From assembly GCA_018242045.1 (NCBI GenBank), contig JAFECR010000027.1:18154-77684 (forward strand): a DNA stretch of 59,531 bases. The letters are read 5' to 3'. Shown here one piece after another: positions 1-9,059 of the stretch. The stretch comes from Pseudomonadota bacterium (lineage in GTDB: Bacteria > Pseudomonadota > Gammaproteobacteria > Berkiellales > Berkiellaceae). Below the pieces are notes generated by a model. That model made no database searches. It worked only from the letters and a program-made list of their open reading frames with translations, and was not told the origin of the DNA. Each line of letters starts with the position of its first letter. Positions within the stretch are counted from its first letter, which is position 1. The position numbers and the translations under genes were made by a program.

Positions 1-76
1 TCATGTACCAAAGCGTACACTCCTGGGGATTCGTGCGCTTGGCGCCTCGCCTAAAATCAAAATGGAAAGAGTATAT
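1..76 (-). repeat. MITE-like interspersed repeat, partial copy A
   Basis: The stretch reads as the reverse complement of the left half of the full copy at 43869-44020. Shared blocks are the GGGGATTCGTG core, the GCCTCGCCTAAAATCAAAATG block and the terminal AAAATGGAAAGAGTATA. It runs off the window edge or is truncated there. It ends just before a predicted -10 box of the first gene. Confidence 0.7.
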
Positions 77-78
77 TG

Positions 79-87
79 TGATATAAT
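79..87 (+). promoter_or_regulatory. Extended -10 promoter element
   Basis: TGATATAAT is a perfect TGnTATAAT extended -10 box, 43 bases before the ATG at 130. No good -35 box is seen at the right distance, which is tolerated for extended -10 promoters. It directly follows the repeat copy at 1-76. Confidence 0.45.
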
Positions 88-129
88 GTGATTAGGTTTA
101 TATTAATCTATTAAATTGAACCTACTACG

Positions 130-627
130 ATGGATAAAAAAATAAACAAAATTCTCTTCGCTTTTTTGCTCGCGAGTTCCATCAATACGGCTATGGCTGC
201 GTTGGTAGGCGTTGAGCAACAAGATCCATCCGCACAGATCGCCGTCACTAATGTACCACCACCACCGCCAAGCGGACCTTCTGTTACAGTTTCCGAAAAA
301 ACAGGTGGTAATAATAAATCAGGAACGCCGACACAAGCTGGTAATGCCAGCGCGGTGAGTTCAATTTTGCATCCAGTTCCAAAGGAGCAAAAAGCAGTAG
401 TGTATGAGATCCCAGAGCCGATGACTGAAGAACAAACAGAAGCATATATAATGGACGATAGTATTAATGCCTACCCCGGGCCTTGTGCTTGCCCGTATAG
501 CCGAAACAGTGATGGCTTTGAATGTGGCGTGGAAGCTGCTTATTACAAACCCGGTGGCTTTAGAATTTATTGTTACCCAGAAGATTTACGTGGTCAACAA
601 TCTATTTTCTATCGAAAAACGCACTGA
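130..627 (+). CDS. Small secreted protein with C-terminal cysteine motif
   Basis: The protein has 165 residues. It starts with a typical signal peptide (MDKKINKILF, hydrophobic core, AMA cleavage near residue 23), so it should reach the periplasm or beyond. The middle (about 38-75) is low-complexity with a PPPPPS stretch. The last 50 residues hold a compact motif: PGPCACPY, then ECG, then a YKPGG-R-YCYPED block, with four cysteines likely to form disulfides. The C-terminal pattern recalls short Cys modules found at the end of some bacterial secreted proteins, but I cannot name the family. The gene runs tail-to-tail into bioF, overlapping it by 26 bases. Function unknown. Confidence 0.75.
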   Translation: MDKKINKILFAFLLASSINTAMAALVGVEQQDPSAQIAVTNVPPPPPSGPSVTVSEKTGGNNKSGTPTQAGNASAVSSILHPVPKEQKAVVYEIPEPMTEEQTEAYIMDDSINAYPGPCACPYSRNSDGFECGVEAAYYKPGGFRIYCYPEDLRGQQSIFYRKTH

Positions 628-1759
628 TCTTCAGATCCCGTAAACCATTGATTAAAGCGTTTATTGCCTCAGAGGTATGATTGCAATTTAATGCGATGCG
701 CAGGCGACTTTGTAGAGGAGGGACGGAAGGCGGGCGGATCGCACTGACACAGATCCCTTTGCTTGCTAAAAACTGTTGAGCCACTAAGGTTCGTTTGGGA
801 TCGCTTAAAATAATCGGAATAATATGGGTTTTCGTATTTCCAGTTTCAAATCCCATTGCTTGCAAGGCTTCTTTTAAATGCTGTGCTGTTTGCAATAAGA
901 TTTTTGCTTTTGGTTGCATGCAAGGCACGAGATCCCAGGCAGCTTGCATTGCCGCTACTTGCATCGGCGATGGGGCGGTAGAAAAAATAAAACCTTGACA
1001 GCGATTTATCAAATAACGCCTTAGTGTTTTATGGCAAGTGATATAAGCGCCGCTTGAACCTAAGGCTTTGCTAAACGTGCCCATGGTAATGTCAATTTCT
1101 TTAGCAAAATCTTCAGTTAAGCCATAGCCATTGGCACCAAACAATCCTGTGGCATGAGCATCATCCACATATAAAAGGGCGGAATTATCTTTGGCTAATT
1201 TCACTAAAGTTTCAAGACAAGCCACATCGCCATCCATACCAAAAACAGATTCGGTTAAAATAAACTTGGGTTGTGTGCTGTTGCTTGCTTTTAACAACGC
1301 TTCAAGATGATCATAGTCACAATGTCGATATCGCTGTTGTTTTACCTGAGCTAATTGGCAAGCAGCGTGCATGCTGGCATGATTAAGCCTGTCTGCAAAA
1401 ACCAAAGGTACTGTCCCCAGCACCTTTCTATCTAAAATTGCACTAATAACAGAAAGGTTTGCTTGAAAACCGGTGCTAAAAATGAGGGCGCTGCTGGTTT
1501 TTTTGGATTTTGCAATAGTGCATTCAAGTGCTTTTAATGCCTTTTGAGAAGCGATCAACCTTGAGGCTTTGGCGCCGACACCGTCTTGATCTGCTGCTTT
1601 TATGGCAGCTTGAATAACCAATGGGTTCTGGCTTAGGCCTAAATAATCATTGTTTGAGAAATCATAAAGAAATGAGCGATTGGCAGGTAAATGTCGTAGC
1701 AAGTGCTTTTGCCGTAAAAGCGCAGTAAAACGAGAATAAGGAAAAAAAGTTCTAGGCAT
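602..1759 (-). CDS. bioF: 8-amino-7-oxononanoate synthase
   Basis: The product has 385 residues, normal for BioF, a PLP-dependent enzyme of the alpha-oxoamine synthase family that condenses pimeloyl-ACP (or CoA) with alanine in biotin synthesis. Visible motifs are NDYLGLS near residue 37, the RLNHASMHAA segment near 124, the cofactor-binding DDAHATGLFG near 199, and TMGTFSKALGSSG near 225 with the PLP lysine at about K231. No other bio gene is in the window, so bioF is separated from the usual bioBFHCD operon here. A related enzyme such as glycine C-acetyltransferase is less likely given the length and the NDYLGL motif. The start chosen is the ATG at 1759; no strong ribosome-binding site is seen before it. 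Confidence 0.88.
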   Translation of the reverse strand: MPRTFFPYSRFTALLRQKHLLRHLPANRSFLYDFSNNDYLGLSQNPLVIQAAIKAADQDGVGAKASRLIASQKALKALECTIAKSKKTSSALIFSTGFQANLSVISAILDRKVLGTVPLVFADRLNHASMHAACQLAQVKQQRYRHCDYDHLEALLKASNSTQPKFILTESVFGMDGDVACLETLVKLAKDNSALLYVDDAHATGLFGANGYGLTEDFAKEIDITMGTFSKALGSSGAYITCHKTLRRYLINRCQGFIFSTAPSPMQVAAMQAAWDLVPCMQPKAKILLQTAQHLKEALQAMGFETGNTKTHIIPIILSDPKRTLVAQQFLASKGICVSAIRPPSVPPLQSRLRIALNCNHTSEAINALINGLRDLKISAFFDRK

Positions 1760-1923
1760 TGGAGATCGCTTAAAAAAAGTAAATTCTAATCAGCACGAAA
1801 GTAGATCGCAAGTTCGCATCACGGGTATATACAGCAAAAATAATAATGTGCTTTTTATGATTGAGTATTGCTCTTCACTTAAAAAGAAAGTAAGATAACT
1901 TTTTGTTAAATAGGTTCACAAAC

Positions 1924-2169
1924 ATGCGTCAATTAAATACAACAGAAGTACAGCAAATTTCAGGCGCAGGCCTTATTAGTGCAATTGTAGCATTGCCAGT
2001 TGCAGTGGCCGTCGGTGCTGGTGGCGCTGGGATGGGAGCGGCTTCTGGATTCGTGGGTGCGTTTTTACAAGGTAAAGGGTATTTTGAGATCCTGAAAACT
2101 GGCTTTAGACAGGGCTTGATTGGAACGCAGCTTGGCACGTTGTTAGAGACTAGCGCGTATAATTGGTAA
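1924..2169 (+). CDS. Double-glycine-leader peptide, bacteriocin-like precursor
   Basis: The product has 81 residues if started at the ATG at 1924; an upstream TTG at 1903 would add seven. The N-terminus MRQLNTTEVQQISGA fits the double-glycine leader consensus (L-x3-E-V/L-x2-I-S-G-G/A) cut by C39-peptidase ABC exporters, predicting cleavage after SGA. The roughly 66-residue mature part is hydrophobic and glycine/alanine-rich, with GxxxG-like spacings (VGAGGAGMGAASG), as in class II two-peptide bacteriocins and some microcins. No exporter, immunity gene or partner peptide is adjacent. A weak promoter (TTGCTC at 1868-1873, 17 bases, TAAGAT at 1891-1896) lies upstream. Leader type is seen in the sequence; antibacterial function is inferred. 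Confidence 0.6.
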   Translation: MRQLNTTEVQQISGAGLISAIVALPVAVAVGAGGAGMGAASGFVGAFLQGKGYFEILKTGFRQGLIGTQLGTLLETSAYNW

Positions 2170-2233
2170 TTGAGGCCTATTGACGTTTTGCTGCCCTTTA
2201 ATCATTTTTAATACTCTCTTCATCTCTGATTGA

Positions 2234-2262
2234 TTGACATGTCTATCCCGTAAAGCTAAAGT
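2234..2262 (+). promoter_or_regulatory. Sigma-70 promoter of F-box gene 1
   Basis: A perfect TTGACA (2234-2239), a 17-base spacer and TAAAGT (2257-2262) precede the ATG at 2297. The same -35 box, spacer length and TAAnGT -10 box occur before the other two F-box copies, so the element was copied with the gene. Confidence 0.7.
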
Positions 2263-2296
2263 TGTTTCTTTAAATTAGAAGTTAATTGGCAAACTT

Positions 2297-4312
2297 ATGA
2301 AACGAGGTATACATGAAGTTTATTTATCATCTGAAGCAGAGAATGAATTTCAGCCAGTAAACTCATCAGCTAGAGTAGAAAACGAACTTCAAATTGTGAA
2401 TGAACTCCCTATCGATGTTTTACAGCACATATTTAGTTTTTTACCAATTGAACAGCTAAATGTAATCACTCAGCTTAGCAAATTGTGGCAGCGCTTAGTC
2501 TATTCTCGCTCTCAAACCTTAACAAAGAAGTATTTTCCTCATTTAGCAAGAGTGTATCCTCAAAAATTTAATGATTCACCTGTTGTGCTGCTATCTAAAG
2601 CTTGTCAGCGCTATAAAGAAAAGTATGAAAATAAGGATACACCATTTAGTATTGTACTCGAAGCGCTCGGGGGTTGCACAGATAATATTGAAACCAATAA
2701 AAACAAAGATATCTTGTGGGCATTTTTTTTAGTAAATGGACACCCCTTTCATGAAGAAAGTAAAACCTACTCAAGGTTGACAATATCAACAGCGCTGAGC
2801 ATTGCTGTCGAAAATGGTTGTTTATTAACATTACAACGCCTAAAAGAAATATATGACAAAGGCAATTATAAGCTTCAAAATTTTGAAAGATGTAATTTAC
2901 TTTCTATTGCGGCATTCAATGGAAGAACAAGCTTAGTGAAGCGCATGTGTTCATGGTCAGATGGTGATCATACCTTATCTTTTCAAGATATTGATAAAAC
3001 AATGGTATTTCTTACGGCGCTTCTTAAAAAAAATTTTAAACTGGCAACATATTTAGCTAGCCAATTTCAACTCGACTTTGAAAAGCTAACGCTGCATATC
3101 AAGAAATATAATATTGATCTGGCCAACACAAGTTACAAAGTATTTTTCCAAAGTTTGCAAAAGAATATTAAAGTAAGTTTACTTCGTAGAGCTTTTGAAC
3201 AAAATGTTGATTGGATACAGCCATATGTATTTGATGAGCAATTGCTAGAAATGCAACTCGTGGCATTAGAATCGGCAATTAGAAATAATGATATTGAATT
3301 GGTTGAAGAATGCCTTAGTAAATACCAAATATCAGAATTTATTATTTTTTCTTTTATTTTCCAGGATAAATTGCCTGAGAATATGATTAACTTATTCTTA
3401 TCTAAACTTTCTTCGCAATACAAAAATGCATTATTTGTTTCTGTTTTACCCAACGTAAGCAAGATGATGATTAATTGCCCTGAAATTTCCGAGCAATGCA
3501 AACGAGAAGCGTTTGCTATGGCCCTTGTAAAAAATTTACCTGAGTTTGTCGGTTTGATGAAGAATAATATCCAAGTATGGAACAAGGATTTACAACTGTT
3601 ATCGTTGGTCTGGTCAGCAACGTTGGAAGAAATTCAAACGTTTATGTATAACAATAAATTTTCTGAAGATGTGTTACAAACTGCGCGTTTTGTTGCAAGC
3701 GTTAGGAATGACCAGGAGATTACTCAGCATTTGGTTGGCGCCCTTAAAAATAAAGAAGATGAACTTCAAAATATAGAGGATATCGACAACAAGATTTTTG
3801 TTCGTTCAGTAAAAACCGGCATCTTCTCACGTGAGATTGCAAGTAATTTATTAACCTATCTTCCTCCACGAAAAAAGATTATAGCGTACTTAAAAGATTT
3901 TGCTCCAGAAATGTTAATGTCGGTAGCGAAATATGGTAGTGATGATATTTTAAAACATTTCATCAATGATCCTATGGTTACAGCTGAACATAAGACAAAA
4001 GCGTTTTTTACAGCAATTGAGCAATGCTATGATTTTGATAATTATTTAAATATCATTAAAGCGTTGTTAGCAAGTAATGAGATAGCACTTAATGATGTAG
4101 AAGCCGCGTTACAAAAAGCACAGAGATATTATTTGGATGAATTGGCAATAGTTCTAAAAGATCACCTGGATAAGCATTTGAAGGCAGATGTTATTACGAT
4201 CACTTTTACACCAGCAATGAATACGGTTAGAAATAATAGATCACAAGTACAAGAAGAAGACGCAATGATGATAGTAGATGAAATAGTTAAGGATAAACCT
4301 TCTGCTTTATAA
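2297..4312 (+). CDS. F-box protein with ankyrin-like helical repeats, copy 1
   Basis: The product has 671 residues and no signal peptide. Residues 37-68 form a clear F-box (LPIDVLQHIFSFLP, then LSKLWQRL), a eukaryotic domain that binds Skp1 in SCF ubiquitin ligases. In intracellular bacteria it is typical of translocated effectors such as Legionella AnkB. The rest is helical with degenerate ankyrin-like pairs, for example ALSIAVENGCLLTLQRL, SAIRNNDIELVEECL and ASVRNDQEITQHLV, which probably select the target. The C-terminus is acidic and ends DEIVKDKPSAL, matching the tails of the two sister copies; acidic tails are common in Dot/Icm substrates. The protein begins MKRG, shared with five other genes in the window. 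It is the first of three tandem paralogues and has its own promoter. Role as host-directed effector is inferred. Confidence 0.8.
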   Translation: MKRGIHEVYLSSEAENEFQPVNSSARVENELQIVNELPIDVLQHIFSFLPIEQLNVITQLSKLWQRLVYSRSQTLTKKYFPHLARVYPQKFNDSPVVLLSKACQRYKEKYENKDTPFSIVLEALGGCTDNIETNKNKDILWAFFLVNGHPFHEESKTYSRLTISTALSIAVENGCLLTLQRLKEIYDKGNYKLQNFERCNLLSIAAFNGRTSLVKRMCSWSDGDHTLSFQDIDKTMVFLTALLKKNFKLATYLASQFQLDFEKLTLHIKKYNIDLANTSYKVFFQSLQKNIKVSLLRRAFEQNVDWIQPYVFDEQLLEMQLVALESAIRNNDIELVEECLSKYQISEFIIFSFIFQDKLPENMINLFLSKLSSQYKNALFVSVLPNVSKMMINCPEISEQCKREAFAMALVKNLPEFVGLMKNNIQVWNKDLQLLSLVWSATLEEIQTFMYNNKFSEDVLQTARFVASVRNDQEITQHLVGALKNKEDELQNIEDIDNKIFVRSVKTGIFSREIASNLLTYLPPRKKIIAYLKDFAPEMLMSVAKYGSDDILKHFINDPMVTAEHKTKAFFTAIEQCYDFDNYLNIIKALLASNEIALNDVEAALQKAQRYYLDELAIVLKDHLDKHLKADVITITFTPAMNTVRNNRSQVQEEDAMMIVDEIVKDKPSAL

Positions 4313-4329
4313 AGCCATAGATTAATTAA

Positions 4330-4506
4330 TGCTACATTTCAGTGGCTGATTGTATGTCTGCCCAACCTTCATGATGGGGCACATCTTTTAAGTAATAACT
4401 TGGACGCAGCGATTGTTGTCCTTTTTTGGCGAAGTTAGCAGCCAATCAGATAGGCACAATTTTATCTTTCTTGCCGTTTAGATGCAGTTACAGTGACTGT
4501 CCAAGC
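4330..4506 (-). pseudogene. Eroded 3' fragment of the alpha/beta hydrolase gene, remnant 1
   Basis: The stretch aligns with the 3' part of the hydrolase gene at 9069-9254, for example GTCTGCCCAACCTTCATGAT and AGGCACAATTTTATCTTT. A final block, CAGTGACTGTCC, matches about position 9537, so the middle has been deleted. There is no open reading frame. It fills most of the 295 bases between F-box copies 1 and 2 and is the most diverged of the two remnants. Confidence 0.8.
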
Positions 4507-4546
4507 CCACTTAATCACTGTAAATGGGTGTTTTATCCCCTATTGT

Positions 4547-4575
4547 TTGACATGCCTGCCTTGTCTAGTTAATGT
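4547..4575 (+). promoter_or_regulatory. Sigma-70 promoter of F-box copy 2
   Basis: TTGACA (4547-4552), a 17-base spacer and TAATGT (4570-4575) stand 32 bases before the ATG at 4608. The layout matches that before copies 1 and 3. Confidence 0.65.
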
Positions 4576-4607
4576 TTGTTCTTTAAATATAGTTATTCGA
4601 GAAACAT

Positions 4608-6674
4608 ATGAAAAGAGGCATTGGACAAGTATATTCACCTGAAGAAGAAAATGAACTTCAACCAGCAACCGCATTAGCTCGAGTAGAGAATGAAGCAGTA
4701 AATTCAGTAGCAAATGAACTGCAAATGGTGAAAGAACTTCCTCAAGAGGTTTTAAAACATATTTTTACTTATTTATCCATTGAACAGTTAAATACCATTA
4801 GCCAAGTTAGCCAATTGTGGAAGAGTTTAGTTCACCCCATCTCTCAAGATCTGATAAGGAGATATTTTCCTCATTTAGAGAACGTACAACCCGATAAATT
4901 CGCTAATTCACCTATAGTGCTGCTATTAAAAACCTGTCAGCGCTACAAAGAGAAGTATGAAGGTGAAGATACGCCATTTAGTATGATATTGGAAGCGCTC
5001 AGTGGCACTAGATAAAATATTGAAGCCAATGTAAATAAGGAATTACTGTGGGCATTATTTTTAGCAAATGGACACACCCTCCCAGAAGAAATTGAAAAGC
5101 AATCAATGCCTTCAATAATGTCAAAAGCGCTGAGCATTGCTGTTCAAAGTGGTTGTTTGAAAACACTAGAACGTCTAAAAATAGAATATGACAAAGGCAA
5201 TTATATACTTAACATGATTGAACAAGACAATCTACTGAGAGATGCGGCGTTCAGTGAGAAAATGGTGAAGGCCATGTGCTCATGGCAAGGAAGTGAAAAT
5301 TTATTAACATTTGGTAATACTGATAAAACCCAGGTATTTTTTGCTGCTCTTAATATAGAAAATTTTAAGCTCGCAAAATATTTGATTAGCAAATATCCTA
5401 TTAGTCTTCGAGATTTGGATTCTCTTATTAACGATAATAAGGTTGATCCAGTTAATAACCGGAATTACGAACATTTTTTTAAAAGCTTGCGAAACAATAA
5501 TAAGACTATTTTGTTTGAAAATGCTGTTGCATACGATATCGAATGGATAAAGCCATATGTATTTGATGAAAAAGTAGAAAAAATGGTAAGTGCTTTAGTG
5601 CTTTCTGCGGTTGAAAAAAATAACATAGAGTTGATTAAAGAATATTTTGATAAATACCAAATATCTGAATTTATGATTTTAGGGGTCATTCAATCTGATG
5701 AATTATCTAAAGAAATAAGAGAACTGCTCTTATCTAAGCTTTCTTTGCAGTATAAAACAGCATTGCTTATTCTCAATTCAATCCCAACGCTAATTCCAGT
5801 GCTAAAAACGATTATTGAGCTTGAAATTTCTGAGCAATACAAAATCGAAGCGTTTGCTATAGCACTTATCCAAGGTTCAGAAGAATTTATCGATTTGGTA
5901 AAAAATTCTCAATTTTGGAAAGAAAGAAAATTACAACTATTAGAACTTGTCTTGGCTGCACCACTTGAAGAAATTCAAGATTTTATGAATAACAATGAAA
6001 TTTGCCAAGACGTTTTACAAAGTGGGTGGTTAGTGGCAAGTTCCAGGGGTAATCAAGAAATTACTCAATATTTGTTTGATTCTCTTGAAAATAAAATAGA
6101 TGAACTGCAAAATATAGAGGGTATCGACAGCAAGATATTAGTTCGTGCAGCAAAATCCGGCTTTTTGCCAAGGGAATTAAGTAGCAAAATAGTTGCTGGT
6201 GAGCTAAGTGAATCGCCCGTGCAACTGCAAGGGTTTTTAACACACTTACCCGATTTTGCGCCTGAAATGCTAATATCAATAGCAAGACAAGGCTTTCATA
6301 ATTTTTCAAAACATTTGCTCGATCATCCTATGATTACGTCTGAACATAAGACAAAAGCGCTATTTGAGCTAGTTGAACATTGTACGGATAATGGGGGTAA
6401 TTATCTTAATATCGCTAAGGATTTGTTAGCAACTAATCAGATAGCTGTTGCTGATATAAAAGCAGCGTTAGAAAAAGCACAAGAATATTGCCTTGATGAA
6501 TTAGTAATCATACTACAAAATCATCTTTCGAACAGTAACTTGCAGACAAGTGCTGAGGCGAATGCGCCTACATTTACACCGGCATTGAATGAGGCTAGAA
6601 GTAATTCTTCTCAAACTCAAGCGGAAGATGTCATGACGTTGGATGAAATGCCAAAGGATAAGCCTTGCGTTTAA
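4608..6674 (+). pseudogene. F-box protein copy 2, interrupted by one in-frame stop
   Basis: The reading frame is 689 codons long and colinear with the intact sister genes, but codon 136 is TAA (5013-5015). Copy 3 has GAA at the same place in an otherwise near-identical context (AGTGGCACTAGA then GAA/TAA then AATATTGAA), so a single G-to-T change made the stop. The upstream piece (135 residues) keeps the MKRG start and the whole F-box (about 42-74). The downstream piece could restart at 5106 and would carry the ankyrin-like helical region of 522 residues without an F-box. The frame downstream is otherwise intact, so the mutation is recent, or the two halves are still used separately, or the stop is read through. 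The last 87 codons are identical in protein sequence to copy 3. Confidence 0.85.
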
Positions 6675-6699
6675 TAACAAGGCTTGTTGCTATCTTGTC

Positions 6700-6901
6700 T
6701 TACATTGCAGTGGCAGACTGAGTATGTCTGCCCAATTTTCTGCCCAACCTTCATGATGGGTCACGTCTTTTAAGGTAATAACCTGAATGCAACGATTATT
6801 ATTCACTTTCTTGGCAAAAAGTAGCCGCTAACCAGGTGGGCACAATTTTATCTTTGCGGCCGTCACTTGCTCTTCTTGAAAAACCAATTAAACAAAGTAG
6901 C
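6700..6901 (-). pseudogene. Eroded 3' fragment of the alpha/beta hydrolase gene, remnant 2
   Basis: From about 6700 the sequence is nearly identical to 9068-9225 (the hydrolase 3' end), then jumps to a block matching about 9410-9440 (CTTGCTC-TCTTGAAAAACCAAT). It is therefore a truncated, internally deleted copy. Small indels (for example an extra A at about 6827) break the frame. It occupies most of the 323 bases between F-box copies 2 and 3 and is better preserved than remnant 1, so this duplication is the younger one. Confidence 0.85.
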
Positions 6902-6936
6902 TAGTCACTTTTAATGGGCTTTTTATCCTCTATTGC

Positions 6937-6965
6937 TTGACATCCCCGCCTCGTCTTGCTAACGT
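6937..6965 (+). promoter_or_regulatory. Sigma-70 promoter of F-box copy 3
   Basis: TTGACA (6937-6942), a 17-base spacer and TAACGT (6960-6965) precede the ATG at 6998. This placement also argues against the TTG at 6956 as start codon, because it would lie inside the promoter. Confidence 0.65.
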
Positions 6966-6997
6966 TGCTTTTTAAGGTAAAGTTAGGTAAAAAACAC

Positions 6998-9043
6998 ATG
7001 AAGCGAGGCATTGATCAAGTTTATTCATCTTCTGAAGCTGAGAATGAACTTCAACCAGCAACCTCATCCCTGAGGCTAGAGAATAAAGCAGTAAACTCAT
7101 CATCTAGCGTAGCGAATGAACTACAAATGGTAAAAGAACTTCCTACCGAGGTTTTACAACACATTTTTACTTATTTGCCGCCTGAACAGTTAAGTATCAT
7201 TAGCCAAGTTAGTCAATTGTGGAAACGTTTAGTTCATCCCGTTTCTCAAATTCTTATGGAGAGGTATTTTCCTCATTTAGCGAGAGTGCAACTTGATAAA
7301 TTTAATAATTCCCCTGTATTGCTTCTATCTAAAACCTGTCAGCGCTTTAAGGAAAAGTATGAAGGTGAAGGTACGCCATTTAGTATCATATTGGAAGCAC
7401 TCAGTGGCACTAGAGAAAATATTGAAACCAATATAAATAAAAAATTACTGTGGGCATTATTTTTAGTAAATGGACACACTTTACCAGAAAACATGAAAAA
7501 GAAAACAATACGTTCAATATTGCCAATCGCGCTGAGCATAGCTGTCGACAATGGTTGTTTGCAAACGCTGCAACGTCTAAAAGAAATACATGATAAAGGC
7601 GGTTATCAAGTTAGATATGTTGAACGAAAGAAGCTACTGAAAGATGCTGCGTTCAGCGAAAAAATAGTAAAAGCCATGTGCTCCTGGTCAGGAAATGATA
7701 ATTCGTTATCATTTACAGACATTGATAAAACCGAGGTATTTTTTATCGCTCTTAATCAAAACAATTTTAGACTGGCAAAATATTTGTTTAGCCACTTTCC
7801 CATTGCGCTTAACACTTTAGATTGTCTTATTACGGAAAATAAGATTGATCCGGTTAATAACCCGAATTACAGAAATTTTTTCAAAAGCTTGCGAAACAAT
7901 AATAAGACAATTTTGCTTGATGATGCGATTACACACAATATTTCATGGATAAAACCATACGTATTTGATGAGCAGGAAGAAAAAATGCTAATTTTATTAG
8001 TAGTTTCTGCGATTAAACAAAATAATATTGAGCTGGTAAATGAATATTTAAGTAAATACCAATTATCTGAATATGTTATTTTTTCATTCCTTCAAATTGA
8101 TGGATTATCTGAAGAAATAAGTGAACTGTTGTTATCTAAGCTTTCTTGGCCGTACAAAACAGCTTTATTTTGTTCCGGTTCATTTCTAGCTATAGAAAAG
8201 TTCTTTGATTGTCCTGAAATTTCTGAACTATGCAAAAGTGAGGCTTTTGCGATAGCACTTATACAAAATTCGCAAGAAGTTATCTCTTTGATAAGAAAAT
8301 CTCAATTTCGGGATAAATTACAACTGATAGCGCTAGCCTTTGATGGAACACTTGAAGAAATTCAAGATTTTATGAATAACAATGAAATTTCCCAAGATGT
8401 TTTACAAAGTGCGTGGTTCGTTGCAAGTTCCAGGAATGATCAAGAAATTACTCAATATTTGGTTGATTCTCTTGAAAATAAAGTAGATGAACTGCAAAAT
8501 ATAAGGAATATCGAAATCAAGACATTCCTTCGTGCAATCAAATTCGGCTTTTTCCCGAACGAAGTTGTCAGCAATCTATTTCTTCATAGCCTTTTTCAAC
8601 AAGCGGTTTTAACACACTTCCCAGATTTTGCACCTCAAATGCTAATGTCAGCAGTAAAAAAAGGTAATTATGATTCTTTAAAACATTTCATTAACCACCC
8701 CAAAATTAAGGCCGAACATAAGACTGAGGCGCTATTTCAAGTAGTTGAATATTGCGACAGTAATAATGATTATTATAATATCGCTAAGGATTTGTTAGCA
8801 ACCAATCAGATAGCCGTTGCTGATATAAAAGCAGCGTTAGAAAAAGCACAAGAATATTGCCTTGATGAATTAGTAATCATACTACAAAATCATCTTTCGA
8901 ACAGTAACTTGCAGACAAGCGCTGAGGCGAATGCGCCTACATTTACACCGGCATTGAATGAGGCTAGAAGTAATTCTTCTCAAACTCAAGCGGAAGATGT
9001 CATGACGTTGGATGAAATGCCAAAGGATAAGCCTTGCGTTTAA
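6998..9043 (+). CDS. F-box protein with ankyrin-like helical repeats, copy 3
   Basis: The product has 681 residues from the ATG at 6998, chosen because it gives the family N-terminus MKRGIDQVY and because the upstream TTG at 6956 lies inside the promoter. The F-box is at about 47-79 (LPTEVLQHIFTYLP, VSQLWKRL). The remainder is helical with ankyrin-like pairs (ALSIAVDNGCLQTLQRL, VSAIKQNNIELVNEYL, VASSRNDQEITQYLV). The tail is acidic and ends DEMPKDKPCV. It is intact, unlike copy 2, with which it shares an almost identical last 260 bases plus the 3' flank. It converges with the hydrolase gene, ending 16 bases from it. Probably a translocated adaptor that brings host proteins to an SCF ubiquitin ligase; the translocation is inferred. 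Confidence 0.82.
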   Translation: MKRGIDQVYSSSEAENELQPATSSLRLENKAVNSSSSVANELQMVKELPTEVLQHIFTYLPPEQLSIISQVSQLWKRLVHPVSQILMERYFPHLARVQLDKFNNSPVLLLSKTCQRFKEKYEGEGTPFSIILEALSGTRENIETNINKKLLWALFLVNGHTLPENMKKKTIRSILPIALSIAVDNGCLQTLQRLKEIHDKGGYQVRYVERKKLLKDAAFSEKIVKAMCSWSGNDNSLSFTDIDKTEVFFIALNQNNFRLAKYLFSHFPIALNTLDCLITENKIDPVNNPNYRNFFKSLRNNNKTILLDDAITHNISWIKPYVFDEQEEKMLILLVVSAIKQNNIELVNEYLSKYQLSEYVIFSFLQIDGLSEEISELLLSKLSWPYKTALFCSGSFLAIEKFFDCPEISELCKSEAFAIALIQNSQEVISLIRKSQFRDKLQLIALAFDGTLEEIQDFMNNNEISQDVLQSAWFVASSRNDQEITQYLVDSLENKVDELQNIRNIEIKTFLRAIKFGFFPNEVVSNLFLHSLFQQAVLTHFPDFAPQMLMSAVKKGNYDSLKHFINHPKIKAEHKTEALFQVVEYCDSNNDYYNIAKDLLATNQIAVADIKAALEKAQEYCLDELVIILQNHLSNSNLQTSAEANAPTFTPALNEARSNSSQTQAEDVMTLDEMPKDKPCV

Positions 9044-9059
9044 ATAACAAGGCTTGTTG

